64,000 nt of DNA, from positions 410,852 through 474,851 of the forward strand of contig CAWBLP010000012.1 in assembly GCA_963789495.1 (NCBI GenBank). Direction: 5' to 3'. Origin of the DNA: CAWBLP01 sp963789495. Its GTDB lineage: Bacteria; Pseudomonadota; Alphaproteobacteria; Acetobacterales; Acetobacteraceae. Numbering within the stretch: the stretch's first letter is position 1; every line of letters starts with the position of its first letter. A model generated the notes under the pieces. The model had not been told where the DNA came from, ran no database searches, and saw nothing but the letters and a program-made list of their open reading frames with translations. A program made the translations under genes and the position numbers. This document shows positions 47,296 to 56,303 of this stretch, piece by piece.

Positions 47296-48291
47296 GTGTC
47301 GAGGAAAATCCGATGGATCCGCTGCATCCTGGCCAGCCTGGCGGCGTGTCTGCCATCGTCGCTGCTCGCCGTGGTTCTTCTGCTCACGGCGGCCCACTGC
47401 CAGGCCTCACCGGCGCACTACAAGGTGGGCATCTATGTCACCTCAATTCACGCCATTGACATGGTATCCGGCACGTATGCGGCCGACCTGTGGATATGGA
47501 GCGTCGGGACCTCACCCACGAGGGATCCGCTCGCGACGATGGAATTCGTCAATTCGGAACAGATAACGCGGCGCATGGAGAGTACCACCCGGCGCGGCGA
47601 CCTGTATTGGCGACAGGCGAAAGTCGTGGGAATATTCAGACAGAGTTGGGACCTACGACAGTTCCCGTTCGATAAGCAGGTCCTGGTCCTGACTGTCGAG
47701 GAAGGCATCGATGACGTCACGCGCCTTGCCTATGACGCGGATGCGGTCGACACCAGTTATCAGCCGGATGCCACTCCACCAGGCTGGCGCTTCGTGAGTC
47801 AGCGGATCGCCACAGGTACCACCCGCTATGCAACCAATTTCGGCGATCCCGCCGGCATCAAGGGATCGGATTATGCGAAATTACAGATGGTCATCACGCT
47901 GCAACGGGCGAGCGTCGCCACGTTCCTCAATCTGGCGGCGCCGCTCTATGCCGGCTTCTTGCTCTGTGCCATCAGCTTTTTGCTGCACAAGGATGGCCGT
48001 GCGATCGTCGATGCGCGCATCGCATTGCTCGGCAGTGCGCTGTTTGCCGTCGTGCTGCATATGCCGGCGGTCAGCAGCGTTCTCGGCAGCGAGCATCAGT
48101 TGACGATCGTCGACTTCCTGAACATCGTCGTTCTGGTCTACATTGTGTTCGGCGCGATTATCGCCGTGGCGGCGGGAATGACGCACAACGGAAGGCGCCC
48201 GCTCTCGCGGCGCCTGGAATATGTCTGTTGCGCCGTCGTCCTGGTGTCGTTTGCCGTTATCAATATCCTGCTGCTTGCCCACGCCATCTAG
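47296..48291 (+). CDS. Prokaryotic pentameric ligand-gated ion channel (GLIC/ELIC-like)
   Basis: About 331 residues. A signal peptide or hydrophobic leader (LPSSLLAVVLLLTAAHCQAS) precedes an extracellular beta-sandwich with VGIYVTSIHAIDMVSGTYAADLWIWS and DLRQFPFDKQVLVLTVEEG; the FPFD-x-Q motif marks the loop equivalent to the Cys-loop, lacking the Cys pair as in other bacterial members. Four membrane helices follow from about residue 215 (FLNLAAPLYAGFLLCAISFL onward). Bacterial members are proton- or amine-gated cation channels; the gating ligand here is unknown. I use the GTG at 47296 next to an AGGAG; a TTG at 47263 is also possible. The gene stands alone. Confidence 0.78.
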   Translation: MSRKIRWIRCILASLAACLPSSLLAVVLLLTAAHCQASPAHYKVGIYVTSIHAIDMVSGTYAADLWIWSVGTSPTRDPLATMEFVNSEQITRRMESTTRRGDLYWRQAKVVGIFRQSWDLRQFPFDKQVLVLTVEEGIDDVTRLAYDADAVDTSYQPDATPPGWRFVSQRIATGTTRYATNFGDPAGIKGSDYAKLQMVITLQRASVATFLNLAAPLYAGFLLCAISFLLHKDGRAIVDARIALLGSALFAVVLHMPAVSSVLGSEHQLTIVDFLNIVVLVYIVFGAIIAVAAGMTHNGRRPLSRRLEYVCCAVVLVSFAVINILLLAHAI

Positions 48292-48619
48292 GCGCCCGTG
48301 GCGAGTCCAGCGGCCGTATGGCTCCGTGGCGACGCGAAGCGCTGACATCGCAGGCCGTCGGCTACAGTTCACTCACCGGTGGCACGATGTGCCGCATGCA
48401 CACCGCCCAGGCGCACACAAACCGGGAAAGACCCACGGCACCACAGGCGCCGTCGACGGGAACTCCGAAGCGGGCCCTGCCAAGATGTCGCGACGACGTG
48501 CGCCGCCGGCGACATCGGCAAACCTTCGGAAGATCTTCGGCCGCCCATCCGGACGTGAGGGGGCCATCAGGAACATATCAGCGCATCGGCTGATCCGCTC
48601 CTGTCCGAATGGAACACCA
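48292..48619. other. Gap between ion channel gene and LuxR-type regulator
   Basis: About 330 bp without a convincing gene. The frame of the following regulator stays open here, but the translation (basic, Pro/Ala-rich, no domain) looks non-coding. It should hold the regulator's promoter. Confidence 0.4.
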
Positions 48620-49405
48620 ATGCTTCAACTCAGAGAATACCGTTCATCGCCACAGCCGCCCGCCGCGATGCCCTTCGCCGCCGCTGCCGTGCTGGCCGCA
48701 GCGCTGGACGCACTGCCGCTACCCGTCATCATCGTCGATGCCGAGCTGCAGGTCCTGCACATCAATGCCGCAGCCAGCGAACTTACCGCCGCCGGTCGCT
48801 CAGGGTTGACCGTCAGCCAGGCCGGTCCGGGAGGTATGCGTCTGCGTGCCCGGCACCGCGACGACAACGCCACGCTGCAGCGGCTGGTCGCGAAAGCGGC
48901 CGGCGGTGAAGCGGGCGGAGCCGTGCGCGTGCGTGGCCACGAAGCGGATTGCCCCGAAGAGGCAACGCTCGCCGTGCAGGTCGGGCCGGTGCCGATGCAC
49001 TTTGCCATTCCAGCCGACGCGGCGGACGAGGGTGTTGCCATGATCTGCGCCCGCGAGCTGGCGCGGCCGTCACGTGTGGAGGCGGCCGTATTAGGGGACC
49101 TGTATGGTCTCACCCGCGCGGAGGCCGATGTGGCCGGCGCACTTGCCGGCGGTGTGACGGCTGAGGAAGTCGCGCGGACCCGGCGCGTTGCGCTCGATAC
49201 GATCCGGGCGCAGGTGCGCGCCGTACTGCGGAAGACCAACGCTGCCAATTTGCGGGATTTCGAACGGATCTCGGCACTGGTGGCTGCCGACTCTGCCATG
49301 CCGCGCGCGCCGGCGCGCCGGCGTTGCGATGCTGGTGCTGGTGCTGTTGCTGGCGGCGATATCCGCATGAGCACTCACCCGATTGTCCCGCGAATCTCAC
49401 AATAG
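48620..49405 (+). CDS. PAS-like/LuxR-type helix-turn-helix regulator
   Basis: About 261 residues from the ATG at 48620. Residues 25-130 resemble a PAS sensor (LDALPLPVIIVDAELQVLHINAAASELTAAG), and 155-215 form a GerE-type helix-turn-helix: YGLTRAEADVAGALAGGVTAEEVARTRRVALDTIRAQVRAVLRKT. The order, with no receiver, indicates direct sensing of a small molecule or redox state. It sits 66 bp upstream of padC on the same strand, so control of phenolic acid detoxification is a natural guess, though classical padC regulators are PadR-type. The C-terminal 40 residues are low-complexity. Confidence 0.8.
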   Translation: MLQLREYRSSPQPPAAMPFAAAAVLAAALDALPLPVIIVDAELQVLHINAAASELTAAGRSGLTVSQAGPGGMRLRARHRDDNATLQRLVAKAAGGEAGGAVRVRGHEADCPEEATLAVQVGPVPMHFAIPADAADEGVAMICARELARPSRVEAAVLGDLYGLTRAEADVAGALAGGVTAEEVARTRRVALDTIRAQVRAVLRKTNAANLRDFERISALVAADSAMPRAPARRRCDAGAGAVAGGDIRMSTHPIVPRISQ

Positions 49406-49471
49406 GGCCGCGCCGGATGAGGACGCGCGTTAGCGGAACGTGCCTATCCACCAAGCATAAGGGGAGCAAGG

Positions 49472-49990
49472 ATGTCTGAGTCATTCGACTCGACGAAACC
49501 GGCGGAGATCGCGCGGTTCGTCGGCAAGCACTACATCTACACCTACGAGAATGGCTGGCAGTACGAGCTGTACGTCAAGAACGACCGGACGATCGACTAC
49601 CGGATCCACGGCGGGCTGGTTGCCGGGCGCTGGGTGAAAGGCCAGGAGGCGCATATCGTCCGCCTGTCGGACGAAGTCTTCAAGATTTCGTGGCACGAGC
49701 CCACCGGCACCAACGTCAGCGTCACGGTGAACCTGGCCGAGCGGCGCACCCACGGTGCCACCTTCTTTCCGCAATGGATCGAGCGTGAACCGCAGAAGAT
49801 CGTCGGCTACCAGAACGAGCATCTCGACCTGATGCGGCAGTATCGCGATGCCGGCCCGACCTACCCGACGGTGCTGGTGGATGAGTTCGCGACCATCACG
49901 TTTATCGAAGACTGTGGGCGCGACGACGAGACGGTTATCGCCTGTGCCCCCAACGATCTGCCACCGGGCTACGCGGAGCGGCGCGACTAG
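49472..49990 (+). CDS. padC: Phenolic acid decarboxylase
   Basis: 172 residues, the usual size, with an AAGGGGAG-like site before the ATG. The lipocalin-like fold is recognised from FVGKHYIYTYENGWQYELYV, HGGLVAGRWVKGQ, SWHEPTGTNVSV and EREPQKIVGYQNEHLDLMRQYRD. It decarboxylates p-coumaric, ferulic and caffeic acids to vinyl phenols without a cofactor, detoxifying plant phenolics. A soil or plant-associated habitat is inferred. The upstream LuxR-type gene may control it. Confidence 0.93.
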   Translation: MSESFDSTKPAEIARFVGKHYIYTYENGWQYELYVKNDRTIDYRIHGGLVAGRWVKGQEAHIVRLSDEVFKISWHEPTGTNVSVTVNLAERRTHGATFFPQWIEREPQKIVGYQNEHLDLMRQYRDAGPTYPTVLVDEFATITFIEDCGRDDETVIACAPNDLPPGYAERRD

Positions 49991-50008
49991 GCTGCGTGGA
50001 CAAACCCT

Positions 50009-50025
50009 CACCGTGCGGCACGGTG
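50009..50025 (+). terminator. Small hairpin after padC
   Basis: CACCGTG and CACGGTG are exact inverted copies around a 3-base loop, 18 bases after the padC stop. There is no U-run, so termination is only possible. The rest of the gap to 50289 shows nothing. Confidence 0.4.
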
Positions 50026-50289
50026 CCGCTTGCAATGTCATACTTCACCGCAAAATCGTGGCGTTCACCGATCAAGCCGTGGACGGGGAATATACCGTCC
50101 GCGCCTTGCTCGGGGCATCCCGCGATCCTGCGATTCATTTTGCTTTTGCTACCCCGGCCTCTGGCAGCAACGCCAATAGACGGGATGCTATCGAAATGCC
50201 GATCGTATCGGCGCCGGGCCAGGCTTATCCACAGGAATCCACAGGGCCTGGCACAACTTCGTGGCCTGCCTTTCCACTATCACCTCCCC

Positions 50290-51324
50290 TCATGAAACGT
50301 TGGCGATCACCCAGGCCTCGACAAATGCCGCAACATCGTGACTGTTCTTTTCTAGCATCATCATATGGCCATTGCCGCGGATGCCCCGGTCCGCCAGCCG
50401 GATGAACTCCGCCGCGACGCCTGCCTGATGCAGATAGCGCGCCGTGCAGTGGTCAAACACGGCGTGATAGGACGCCTCCGAGGTAACCACCGTCATCGGA
50501 ATGTCCACCAAATTCACCAACCGTCGTGGCTCGCCTTTCTGGAACCAGCACGGCGAAAGATCGGACGCATCGGCAACGTTCTGCTGTTCGAACTCCAGCG
50601 GCGCTGCGGTGGTGACCGGGGGGTCGTAGCTGAGAGGGAGGCTCGTCAAGCCATACTCCCGATCAAAACCGGTGTGGAACAGGGCATCTTTGTAGGGTGG
50701 ACCGGCTGGCTCAAGTGCCACAATGGCCTTGACCAGACCAGGTCGCGCATCGGCGATCAGCCAGCCGAACAATCCAGCCTGCGAATGCGTGATCAGCACC
50801 GCCGGACCAATGCGGTCCAGCAGCGCCGCGCCCGCGGCCTGCATCAGCTTCTCGCTTTCGGGGTTGGCCAATGAAGCGACCTGACTGGCGTAGAACTGGT
50901 CGAATACAGGATCGCCGGCATGTCCCTTGCGGGCTCCGCCCGGCCACTGGGTATGAAGTCTGGCCTGCGGCCAGCCGGGATTGTCCGCGGGCGCCGTAAA
51001 CAGGTTCTCGATCGATCTGACCGGCACCGGCTTCAACGCACCGTCCAGGCCCGGCTGCCAGGCGGAGCGGCCACGTGCGGGCTGATCGACCACGCACACT
51101 TTCCAACCGCGCTCGGCAAACCACGGCGCCCAACCATCGCGGCCGTCTGGCGTGGTGATCCATCCGGTTCCCGTCTGCGCTGCGCCGTGAATGAGCACCA
51201 GAGGCCAGGGGTGGCGGATATTGTCAGGGATCAGCATCTCGACGTGCATCTGGCCATGCATGACCTGTGCATCGGATGGACCGGCGTAGGTTCCGCCGAC
51301 GAAGAAGTGTTCCCAGCGTGTCAT
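50290..51324 (-). CDS. Alpha/beta hydrolase
   Basis: 344 residues. The oxyanion region is LVLIHGAAQTGTGW, the nucleophile elbow is THSQAGLFG (Ser), and the His is near the C-terminus in GIRGNGHMMM. No signal peptide is evident. The large cap region and the long N-terminus resemble esterases annotated next to aromatic-degradation genes. The substrate is unknown. It faces padC tail to tail, so shared regulation is not implied. Confidence 0.8.
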   Translation of the reverse strand: MTRWEHFFVGGTYAGPSDAQVMHGQMHVEMLIPDNIRHPWPLVLIHGAAQTGTGWITTPDGRDGWAPWFAERGWKVCVVDQPARGRSAWQPGLDGALKPVPVRSIENLFTAPADNPGWPQARLHTQWPGGARKGHAGDPVFDQFYASQVASLANPESEKLMQAAGAALLDRIGPAVLITHSQAGLFGWLIADARPGLVKAIVALEPAGPPYKDALFHTGFDREYGLTSLPLSYDPPVTTAAPLEFEQQNVADASDLSPCWFQKGEPRRLVNLVDIPMTVVTSEASYHAVFDHCTARYLHQAGVAAEFIRLADRGIRGNGHMMMLEKNSHDVAAFVEAWVIANVS

Positions 51325-51468
51325 GTCTACCCCGTCACGCCGCGAGCTTCCGCGGCCGCACAGCGTTCGCAGACGATATGTGTGAAGGCTCCATTATCGC
51401 AACCGCCGTCGATCCACCGCCGGCGCGGCGCGGTGGCCAGCCAACCGCGCCGCAGGGTCGCGACGGCG

Positions 51469-52179
51469 TCAGTCGGCACGATTGTCCGCGTCACCCGGCC
51501 AGGGCGAACCCCATTGTTCGGCAAATGTCACCTGGGCCACGGGCCGGCGCGACAACGGCCCGGGGGCGTCGAGGGGATAGCCGATCGGCATTAAGGCAAA
51601 TGTGAACACGTCCTCCGGCAGCCCGAGAATCGTGCGCACCTCGTCTTCGTAGAGTATGTGGTTGGTGGTGATCAACGTCCCGAGTCCGAGCGCCCGGCAG
51701 GCAAGAATGATGTTCTGGATGGCTGGATAGATGCTCGCCCCCTGAATGCGCTGCTGATAGGCGAGATGAGCGTCGTAGCGGGCGGCCACCTGCGGTGGCA
51801 GTGCATCACGGGGCGGCATGTCGCGCTTTCGCAGACACGGCACGAGCAATACCGGGGCATCGCCGAGATGGTCCCAAAGATGGGCACCGCCATCCATCAG
51901 TCGACGGTATTGCTGCTCCGTCAGATGCGATGGACGCCCGCGCGCCGCGTAGATTTCGGCGACCTCATCGGCAGCCTTGCGATACACGGCACCAAGCCGT
52001 TGACGCCTGGCTTCGTCGCGTACCACGATGAAAATCCAGTTCTGGGCATTGCCGCCGGAGGGGGCGCGGATCGCGGTGTCCAGAACCCTGGAGATGACCT
52101 CCGCAGGGACCGGGTCCGGCTTCAGGCGCCTCTGCGCGCGGGCAGTGTAGATTGCCTCGAATAGTCCGATTTCGCTCAT
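51469..52179 (-). CDS. Nitroreductase-family flavoprotein
   Basis: 236 residues from the ATG at 52179 (the frame is open to 52362, but that part looks non-coding). The FMN-binding motifs are AQRRLKPDPVP, RAPSGGNAQNWIFIVVRD and the C-terminal region IILACRALGLGTLITTNHI. Members reduce nitro groups, quinones or enones with NAD(P)H. It is 245 bp from the condensation-like gene, on the same strand; some RiPP azoline oxidases belong to this fold, but nothing here proves such a role. Confidence 0.87.
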   Translation of the reverse strand: MSEIGLFEAIYTARAQRRLKPDPVPAEVISRVLDTAIRAPSGGNAQNWIFIVVRDEARRQRLGAVYRKAADEVAEIYAARGRPSHLTEQQYRRLMDGGAHLWDHLGDAPVLLVPCLRKRDMPPRDALPPQVAARYDAHLAYQQRIQGASIYPAIQNIILACRALGLGTLITTNHILYEDEVRTILGLPEDVFTFALMPIGYPLDAPGPLSRRPVAQVTFAEQWGSPWPGDADNRAD

Positions 52180-52424
52180 GCGTCCGACATCCAATTTTGA
52201 GTGTAGGCTACGATAGCCGTGCCGAGTTCGTGGGTCATACTGTCCAAACGATGCGTGCAACCTTCGATATGGCGGGGGCGGTATCGCTCGGCGCTTGGCT
52301 GTGCTTCCGACGGACGGTACGCTAGCGGACCGTCTGAATTGCGGCACCAGGCATGCCGCCAACGTAACTGGCCTCGATGCCGAGAACGTGGAGCGGTGTG
52401 CCTGGGATGACCCGGCCCTTTGCC

Positions 52425-53753
52425 TTATGCCGCCAACACCGTCACTCCGACGGCGGACCGGTCGGGCTCGTTCCGCGCTTGGAACCCGCAGGCGGCAGCC
52501 AGCGCCTTGATGACGCCGTCGGAAATGGCCCTCATGATGGCGGGGTCCACGAACTCCTCGACATACACGATATTCGCGACCAGCGTGCCGTCATAGACCG
52601 AAACCGAGACGTTGGGGAATTTCTTGAGCCACCCCAACGCATACTCGAATCCCGTGACTTTCAGCCGTTCCGTCGGCCAATGGAACCGCACCGCCTGCAT
52701 GTCGGAGATGTTCAGCGCCACGGGCGGCTGTTGTGTGCTGCCAAACGCCTTCGGGTAGTCCACATAGTCGGAGAATATGCTGCCGTTCGCCACACCCTCA
52801 TGAATGTCGTCGAAGGCGGCTTTTGCAATGGTGAACAGTGGCCGGTCGAGGTCGGCGATGGGCGTGATATGCCCGGTGATAGCTGTGAAGATCAGCTCCG
52901 CCGAGACATGCGGCTCGAGCCTGCGACGAATATCCACCGACGACCGCATGAGAATCTGCCGCGGACTGCCGACCGCCACGTCGCGGATCGCGACGGCGAA
53001 CGCGGCCAGCAGGGCAGCGTGCACGGACGCACCGTGCGCATGGCTTGCACGGCTGATCCGCTGCATGTCGCACGCATCCATAACGATGCGCTCGAGGCGA
53101 TGGCTCAGGGGCCGACGATCGTGCGGTTCATGCATCGGGATCTCGGCAAAATCGCCGGCATAGACGGGGTCGCCTCCGATCGGGTCCGTATGAAGCGACG
53201 CGAGGCTGCAACTCACGGCCGCATCGACCGGGGTTGGGAACGGTTGCTCCTCCAGCACCGGCGTAATTCCCCGGACGACGCAATCGCACATGTGCGCGAG
53301 GCAGGAGTGCAGCTCGACCAGCGACGTTGCGTCGGTGATGGCGTGCGAACTCAGCATGAAGACATCGAGAGCATCGCCCGCCTCGACGACGTATATGCTG
53401 TAAAGCTTCACCCGGGTATCGAGCTGGGCGTTCAGCAGCATTGCATACATGGCGTCCGGCGAGTGGGTCAGAGACGGCAGCCAGCCTTCGATCGATGACC
53501 GGCTATCCGCGCGCTGCACGAATTGGCCGTCCTCGACCACGGCGCGGAGGATTCCATAGCGGGCCTCCAGGTGCGCGACGGCCTGGCCGAATTGCTCCTT
53601 GCTCACCGTGCCGGCGATGCTGCTCCGGCTCACCACGATCATCTCGGTGGCGATGTAGACCATCTCGGTCGGCGAAGCCGGGCGAAAGATTCGTTGCGTG
53701 CGCATGTGCTGGCTCCATGCCTGCGTTGAATGACGCCGGATGAATTCACGCAT
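52425..53753 (-). CDS. Condensation-type (PapA-like) acyltransferase
   Basis: About 442 residues. It has the two-lobed CoA-dependent/condensation acyltransferase pattern: an N-terminal FRPASPTEMVYIAT entry, the catalytic H-x-x-x-D in SSHAITDATSLVEL, and a second lobe with SVHAALLAAFAVAIRD and SSVDIRRRLEPHVSAEL. Canonical NRPS condensation domains have HHxxxDG; here the first His is Ser and the Gly is Ala, as in free-standing acyltransferases. It probably makes an ester or amide bond on a small molecule. It is divergent from the ThDP enzyme, across a 190-bp gap that should hold both promoters. Confidence 0.75.
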   Translation of the reverse strand: MREFIRRHSTQAWSQHMRTQRIFRPASPTEMVYIATEMIVVSRSSIAGTVSKEQFGQAVAHLEARYGILRAVVEDGQFVQRADSRSSIEGWLPSLTHSPDAMYAMLLNAQLDTRVKLYSIYVVEAGDALDVFMLSSHAITDATSLVELHSCLAHMCDCVVRGITPVLEEQPFPTPVDAAVSCSLASLHTDPIGGDPVYAGDFAEIPMHEPHDRRPLSHRLERIVMDACDMQRISRASHAHGASVHAALLAAFAVAIRDVAVGSPRQILMRSSVDIRRRLEPHVSAELIFTAITGHITPIADLDRPLFTIAKAAFDDIHEGVANGSIFSDYVDYPKAFGSTQQPPVALNISDMQAVRFHWPTERLKVTGFEYALGWLKKFPNVSVSVYDGTLVANIVYVEEFVDPAIMRAISDGVIKALAAACGFQARNEPDRSAVGVTVLAA

Positions 53754-53942
53754 GCCAACCGTTCATGTCCTGAGACACTGACGAAAGTCGTGCGAAAAAC
53801 CGGCCAGGCCGTCCGAAGGCTTCAAAATAAGCAGAACTGATGAAGCGCCGCCAAAATCCCCAGGTTATGGATCCGCCGATAGATCAGGGCAGGTCGAAGC
53901 CGCCGGCTCCGCTCCGCCCCTTGAAATTACCCGGAGTTAGTC
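53754..53942. promoter_or_regulatory. Divergent promoter region of the NHLP/ThDP locus
   Basis: A 189-bp gap between the leftward acyltransferase and the rightward ThDP enzyme. It is AT-richer than its surroundings near 53790-53870 (CTTCAAAATAAGC, CCAAAATCCCC), consistent with promoters. A CCCGGAG site precedes the ThDP gene start. No operator was recognised. Confidence 0.5.
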
Positions 53943-55550
53943 ATGGTATCCAGGACAGGTGGCGAACTCATCCAGGACTTCCTGGCGACGTACGAGATAC
54001 CTTTTGTATTCGGCAATCCCGGGACAACGGAAACGACGTTCCTTGCCGCGGTGGCGGCATCGCAGGCGACCTATGTCCTGGCGCTGCACGAATCGAGTGC
54101 GGTCGGCATCGCCGCCGGCTACGCGGTGATCACCGGCAAACCGTCGATCGTGAGCCTGCATACCTATCCGGGGCTGGCCAATGGCATGTTCAACCTGCGC
54201 AATGCGCTGATGTCCGGCGTGCCATTGCTCGTGATCAACGGGCAGCAAGATGCGCGCTTCCTCATCCACAACCCGGTGCTTGGGGGGCCGAATGCGCAGC
54301 TTGCGGAGACTGCCACCAAATACGCGTACGAGGTGACTTGCACCGACGACCTCGCCGTCGCACTGCAGCGCTGTTACCTCCAGGCGCGCCTGCAGCCGAC
54401 GGCGCCGGTATTTCTGTCGATTCCCATGAACTTCATGCTGGAGCGTACGGACAACACAACGTTCAAGAAGACACGAATCATCGAGGACACGGTTCCCCAG
54501 GCGATCAGCGATGTGTCGGCCGCCCTGCGCGCAATTCCGGCCGGCAAACTCGCCATCGTCACCGACTATGCCGTCGGGGCCGCGCAGGCCATCGATTCGG
54601 TGAGCCGCATTGCGAGCGCGCTTGGTGCCGACATATACGCCGCACCGTTTCATGTGCAGGGCACCGTCGATCCCCTGCATCCGAATTTCCGCGGTCAGCT
54701 TCCCGCCGGCACCAATGCAGTCAACGCGACGCTCAAACGCTACCAAACAATGCTGTTGGTCGGTGAGAAGGTCGATACCTTCAGCTATGGCGGCCTTTCG
54801 GCGATACCGAGCGAGTTGCAGGTGATCCAGATCGCCCCGGCAGCCAGCCAGCTCGGGTTCGACTACCCCTGTGACATCGCGGTGCTGGGCCAGGTCCAGG
54901 CAACACTGGAAGCCTTGGCGGAAGCCATCGGAGCCCCTGCCGGCTCGACCGACAAGCGAGCCACCGACGTGGCGGCATTGGAAGCGGAATATTCTTCGGC
55001 TGGCAAACGCCCGAGCGATGCGCTGATACTCGGCATATTGCGCCAGCTTGATTGCGCGACCCATATCGTCACCGAGGGATCGTCCGAAGACCCAATCGTG
55101 CAGGACATGGCCGTTCGCCTCGGCTTTCGCAACGTCCACTTCTCGCCGCGAGGCGGCGGTCTGGGTTGGGCCATGCCGCTGGGTGTCGGCATCGGATTGG
55201 CGACCGGCAGGCACGCCGTCTGCTTCGTTGGCGACGGCGGTAGTCTATTTTCAATTCATGCACTCTGGACAGCCGCCAAGTACGCCATCCCGTCGATATT
55301 CGTCTGCTTTGTGAATGGCGAATACAGACTGCTGAAGGATCTGTGGTGCACGGCAATGGGCACCACGATCGAGGCCACGCAGTTCGTCGGCATGGAGTTC
55401 AATAATCCGAACCTGGACATGCAGCGCATTGCCGAGGGCTTCGGCGCCCGTACCGAAAAGATCGAGAGTCTGCAGACGGTCGGAGCTGCTCTCGGCCGCG
55501 CCCTTGCCCATCCGGGACCGAGCTTTCTGATCATCGATCGCGAGCCGTGA
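53943..55550 (+). CDS. ThDP-dependent decarboxylase/synthase (benzoylformate-decarboxylase-like)
   Basis: 535 residues with the three-domain order of the family. The N-terminal domain has FVFGNPGTTETTFLAAV and the catalytic Glu in LALHESSAVGIAAGYA; the C-terminal ThDP domain has VGDGGSLFSIHALWTAAKYA followed by VNGEYRLL (the GDG...N Mg-diphosphate motif). Relatives decarboxylate benzoylformate, phenylpyruvate or indolepyruvate, or form acyloins. The substrate is not known. It is 37 bp upstream of the first NHLP-like gene, so they are probably co-transcribed; it may deliver an aldehyde or acyl group to the pathway. Confidence 0.88.
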   Translation: MVSRTGGELIQDFLATYEIPFVFGNPGTTETTFLAAVAASQATYVLALHESSAVGIAAGYAVITGKPSIVSLHTYPGLANGMFNLRNALMSGVPLLVINGQQDARFLIHNPVLGGPNAQLAETATKYAYEVTCTDDLAVALQRCYLQARLQPTAPVFLSIPMNFMLERTDNTTFKKTRIIEDTVPQAISDVSAALRAIPAGKLAIVTDYAVGAAQAIDSVSRIASALGADIYAAPFHVQGTVDPLHPNFRGQLPAGTNAVNATLKRYQTMLLVGEKVDTFSYGGLSAIPSELQVIQIAPAASQLGFDYPCDIAVLGQVQATLEALAEAIGAPAGSTDKRATDVAALEAEYSSAGKRPSDALILGILRQLDCATHIVTEGSSEDPIVQDMAVRLGFRNVHFSPRGGGLGWAMPLGVGIGLATGRHAVCFVGDGGSLFSIHALWTAAKYAIPSIFVCFVNGEYRLLKDLWCTAMGTTIEATQFVGMEFNNPNLDMQRIAEGFGARTEKIESLQTVGAALGRALAHPGPSFLIIDREP

Positions 55551-55587
55551 TCATCCAACGACCCGCAAACGTAGAAGGGATTTGACC

Positions 55588-55938
55588 ATGCGGAACGAAC
55601 CTCAGACGGCGAGGGCAGCTTCGTTGGAAAAACGTCTGGTCGAGCTGGCCTGGACAGACCCGGCTTTTGCCAAGCTGCTGCGAGAGGATCCACGGCAAGC
55701 ACTGGCCAGTATTGGGATCGAGGTCTCCCCCAACGTGAAGCTGGACGTCCGACAGCAGCGGCGTGACACGCTCTACTTCGTCATCCCGCCGCTCGCGGAA
55801 ACTCCAAAAGATGCCGACACGGTGATCAATCAGATGGACTTGTGGGAAAGCGCCGATCTGTTCTGCTGGATGATGCCGCAGGCACTCAAATTGGAATTGC
55901 TGCGCATGCGGCAGAGCTTCCGGAGGAACAACCCGTGA
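55588..55938 (+). CDS. NHLP-type (nitrile hydratase leader-like) protein 1
   Basis: 116 residues from the ATG at 55588 with an AGAAGGGA site 7 bases upstream. Residues 15-70 match the NHLP leader family: LEKRLVELAWTDPAFAKLLREDP, ALASIGIEV and VRQQRRDTLYFVIPP. In RiPPs this leader ends in a GG/GA cleavage site before a Cys/Ser/Thr-rich core. Here there is no such site, and the 45-residue tail (ETPKDADTVINQMDLWESAD, then CWMMPQALKLELLRMRQSF) has only one Cys. It may therefore be a stand-alone protein that has kept the fold. Its stop overlaps the next gene's GTG. Confidence 0.75.
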   Translation: MRNEPQTARAASLEKRLVELAWTDPAFAKLLREDPRQALASIGIEVSPNVKLDVRQQRRDTLYFVIPPLAETPKDADTVINQMDLWESADLFCWMMPQALKLELLRMRQSFRRNNP

Positions 55939-56303
55939 GAGACCAGCACGACCTCTTCACCAAACACTATACTCTGCTCCGGCATGATCCGGTGGCACGT
56001 CTTCGACTGATCGATGATCCGGCTGCCGGTCTGAAGGAGTATTTTGGAACAGTACCCGCCGGAGACTACCGCATCGAGGCGGTGCCGCAGGAACCCGATA
56101 CGATCACCATCATGCTGCCGGCACCTCCGGCCGGACGCGAGCCCACACCGGCGGATATCGATATGGCAAGCCGTCGGATCTACGACATGCTGTTCACTGA
56201 CGGTATCGGTGGCTACTTGGTTCCCGACGAGGCGCTCACCTGGGTGTTGCGCGACATGCGTTCGATTTGGGCTGCTGCAGCCGCACTCAAGGAGCAGAAA
56301 TGA
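55935..56303 (+). CDS. NHLP-type (nitrile hydratase leader-like) protein 2
   Basis: 122 residues from a GTG that overlaps the previous stop (GTGA) and has CGGAGG eight bases upstream. The pattern resembles protein 1: TKHYTLLRHDPVARLRLIDDP, then LKEYFGTVPAGDYRIEAVPQEPDTITIMLPAPP, which matches the strand-rich second half of an NHLP leader. A C-terminal helical tail (ADIDMASRRIYDMLFTDGIG) has no Cys. The pair of adjacent, coupled, core-less NHLP-like proteins suggests a heterodimer, as in nitrile hydratase alpha/beta, but the metal motif C-x-x-C-S-C is absent. Its stop overlaps the following methyltransferase remnant. Confidence 0.65.
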   Translation: MRDQHDLFTKHYTLLRHDPVARLRLIDDPAAGLKEYFGTVPAGDYRIEAVPQEPDTITIMLPAPPAGREPTPADIDMASRRIYDMLFTDGIGGYLVPDEALTWVLRDMRSIWAAAAALKEQK

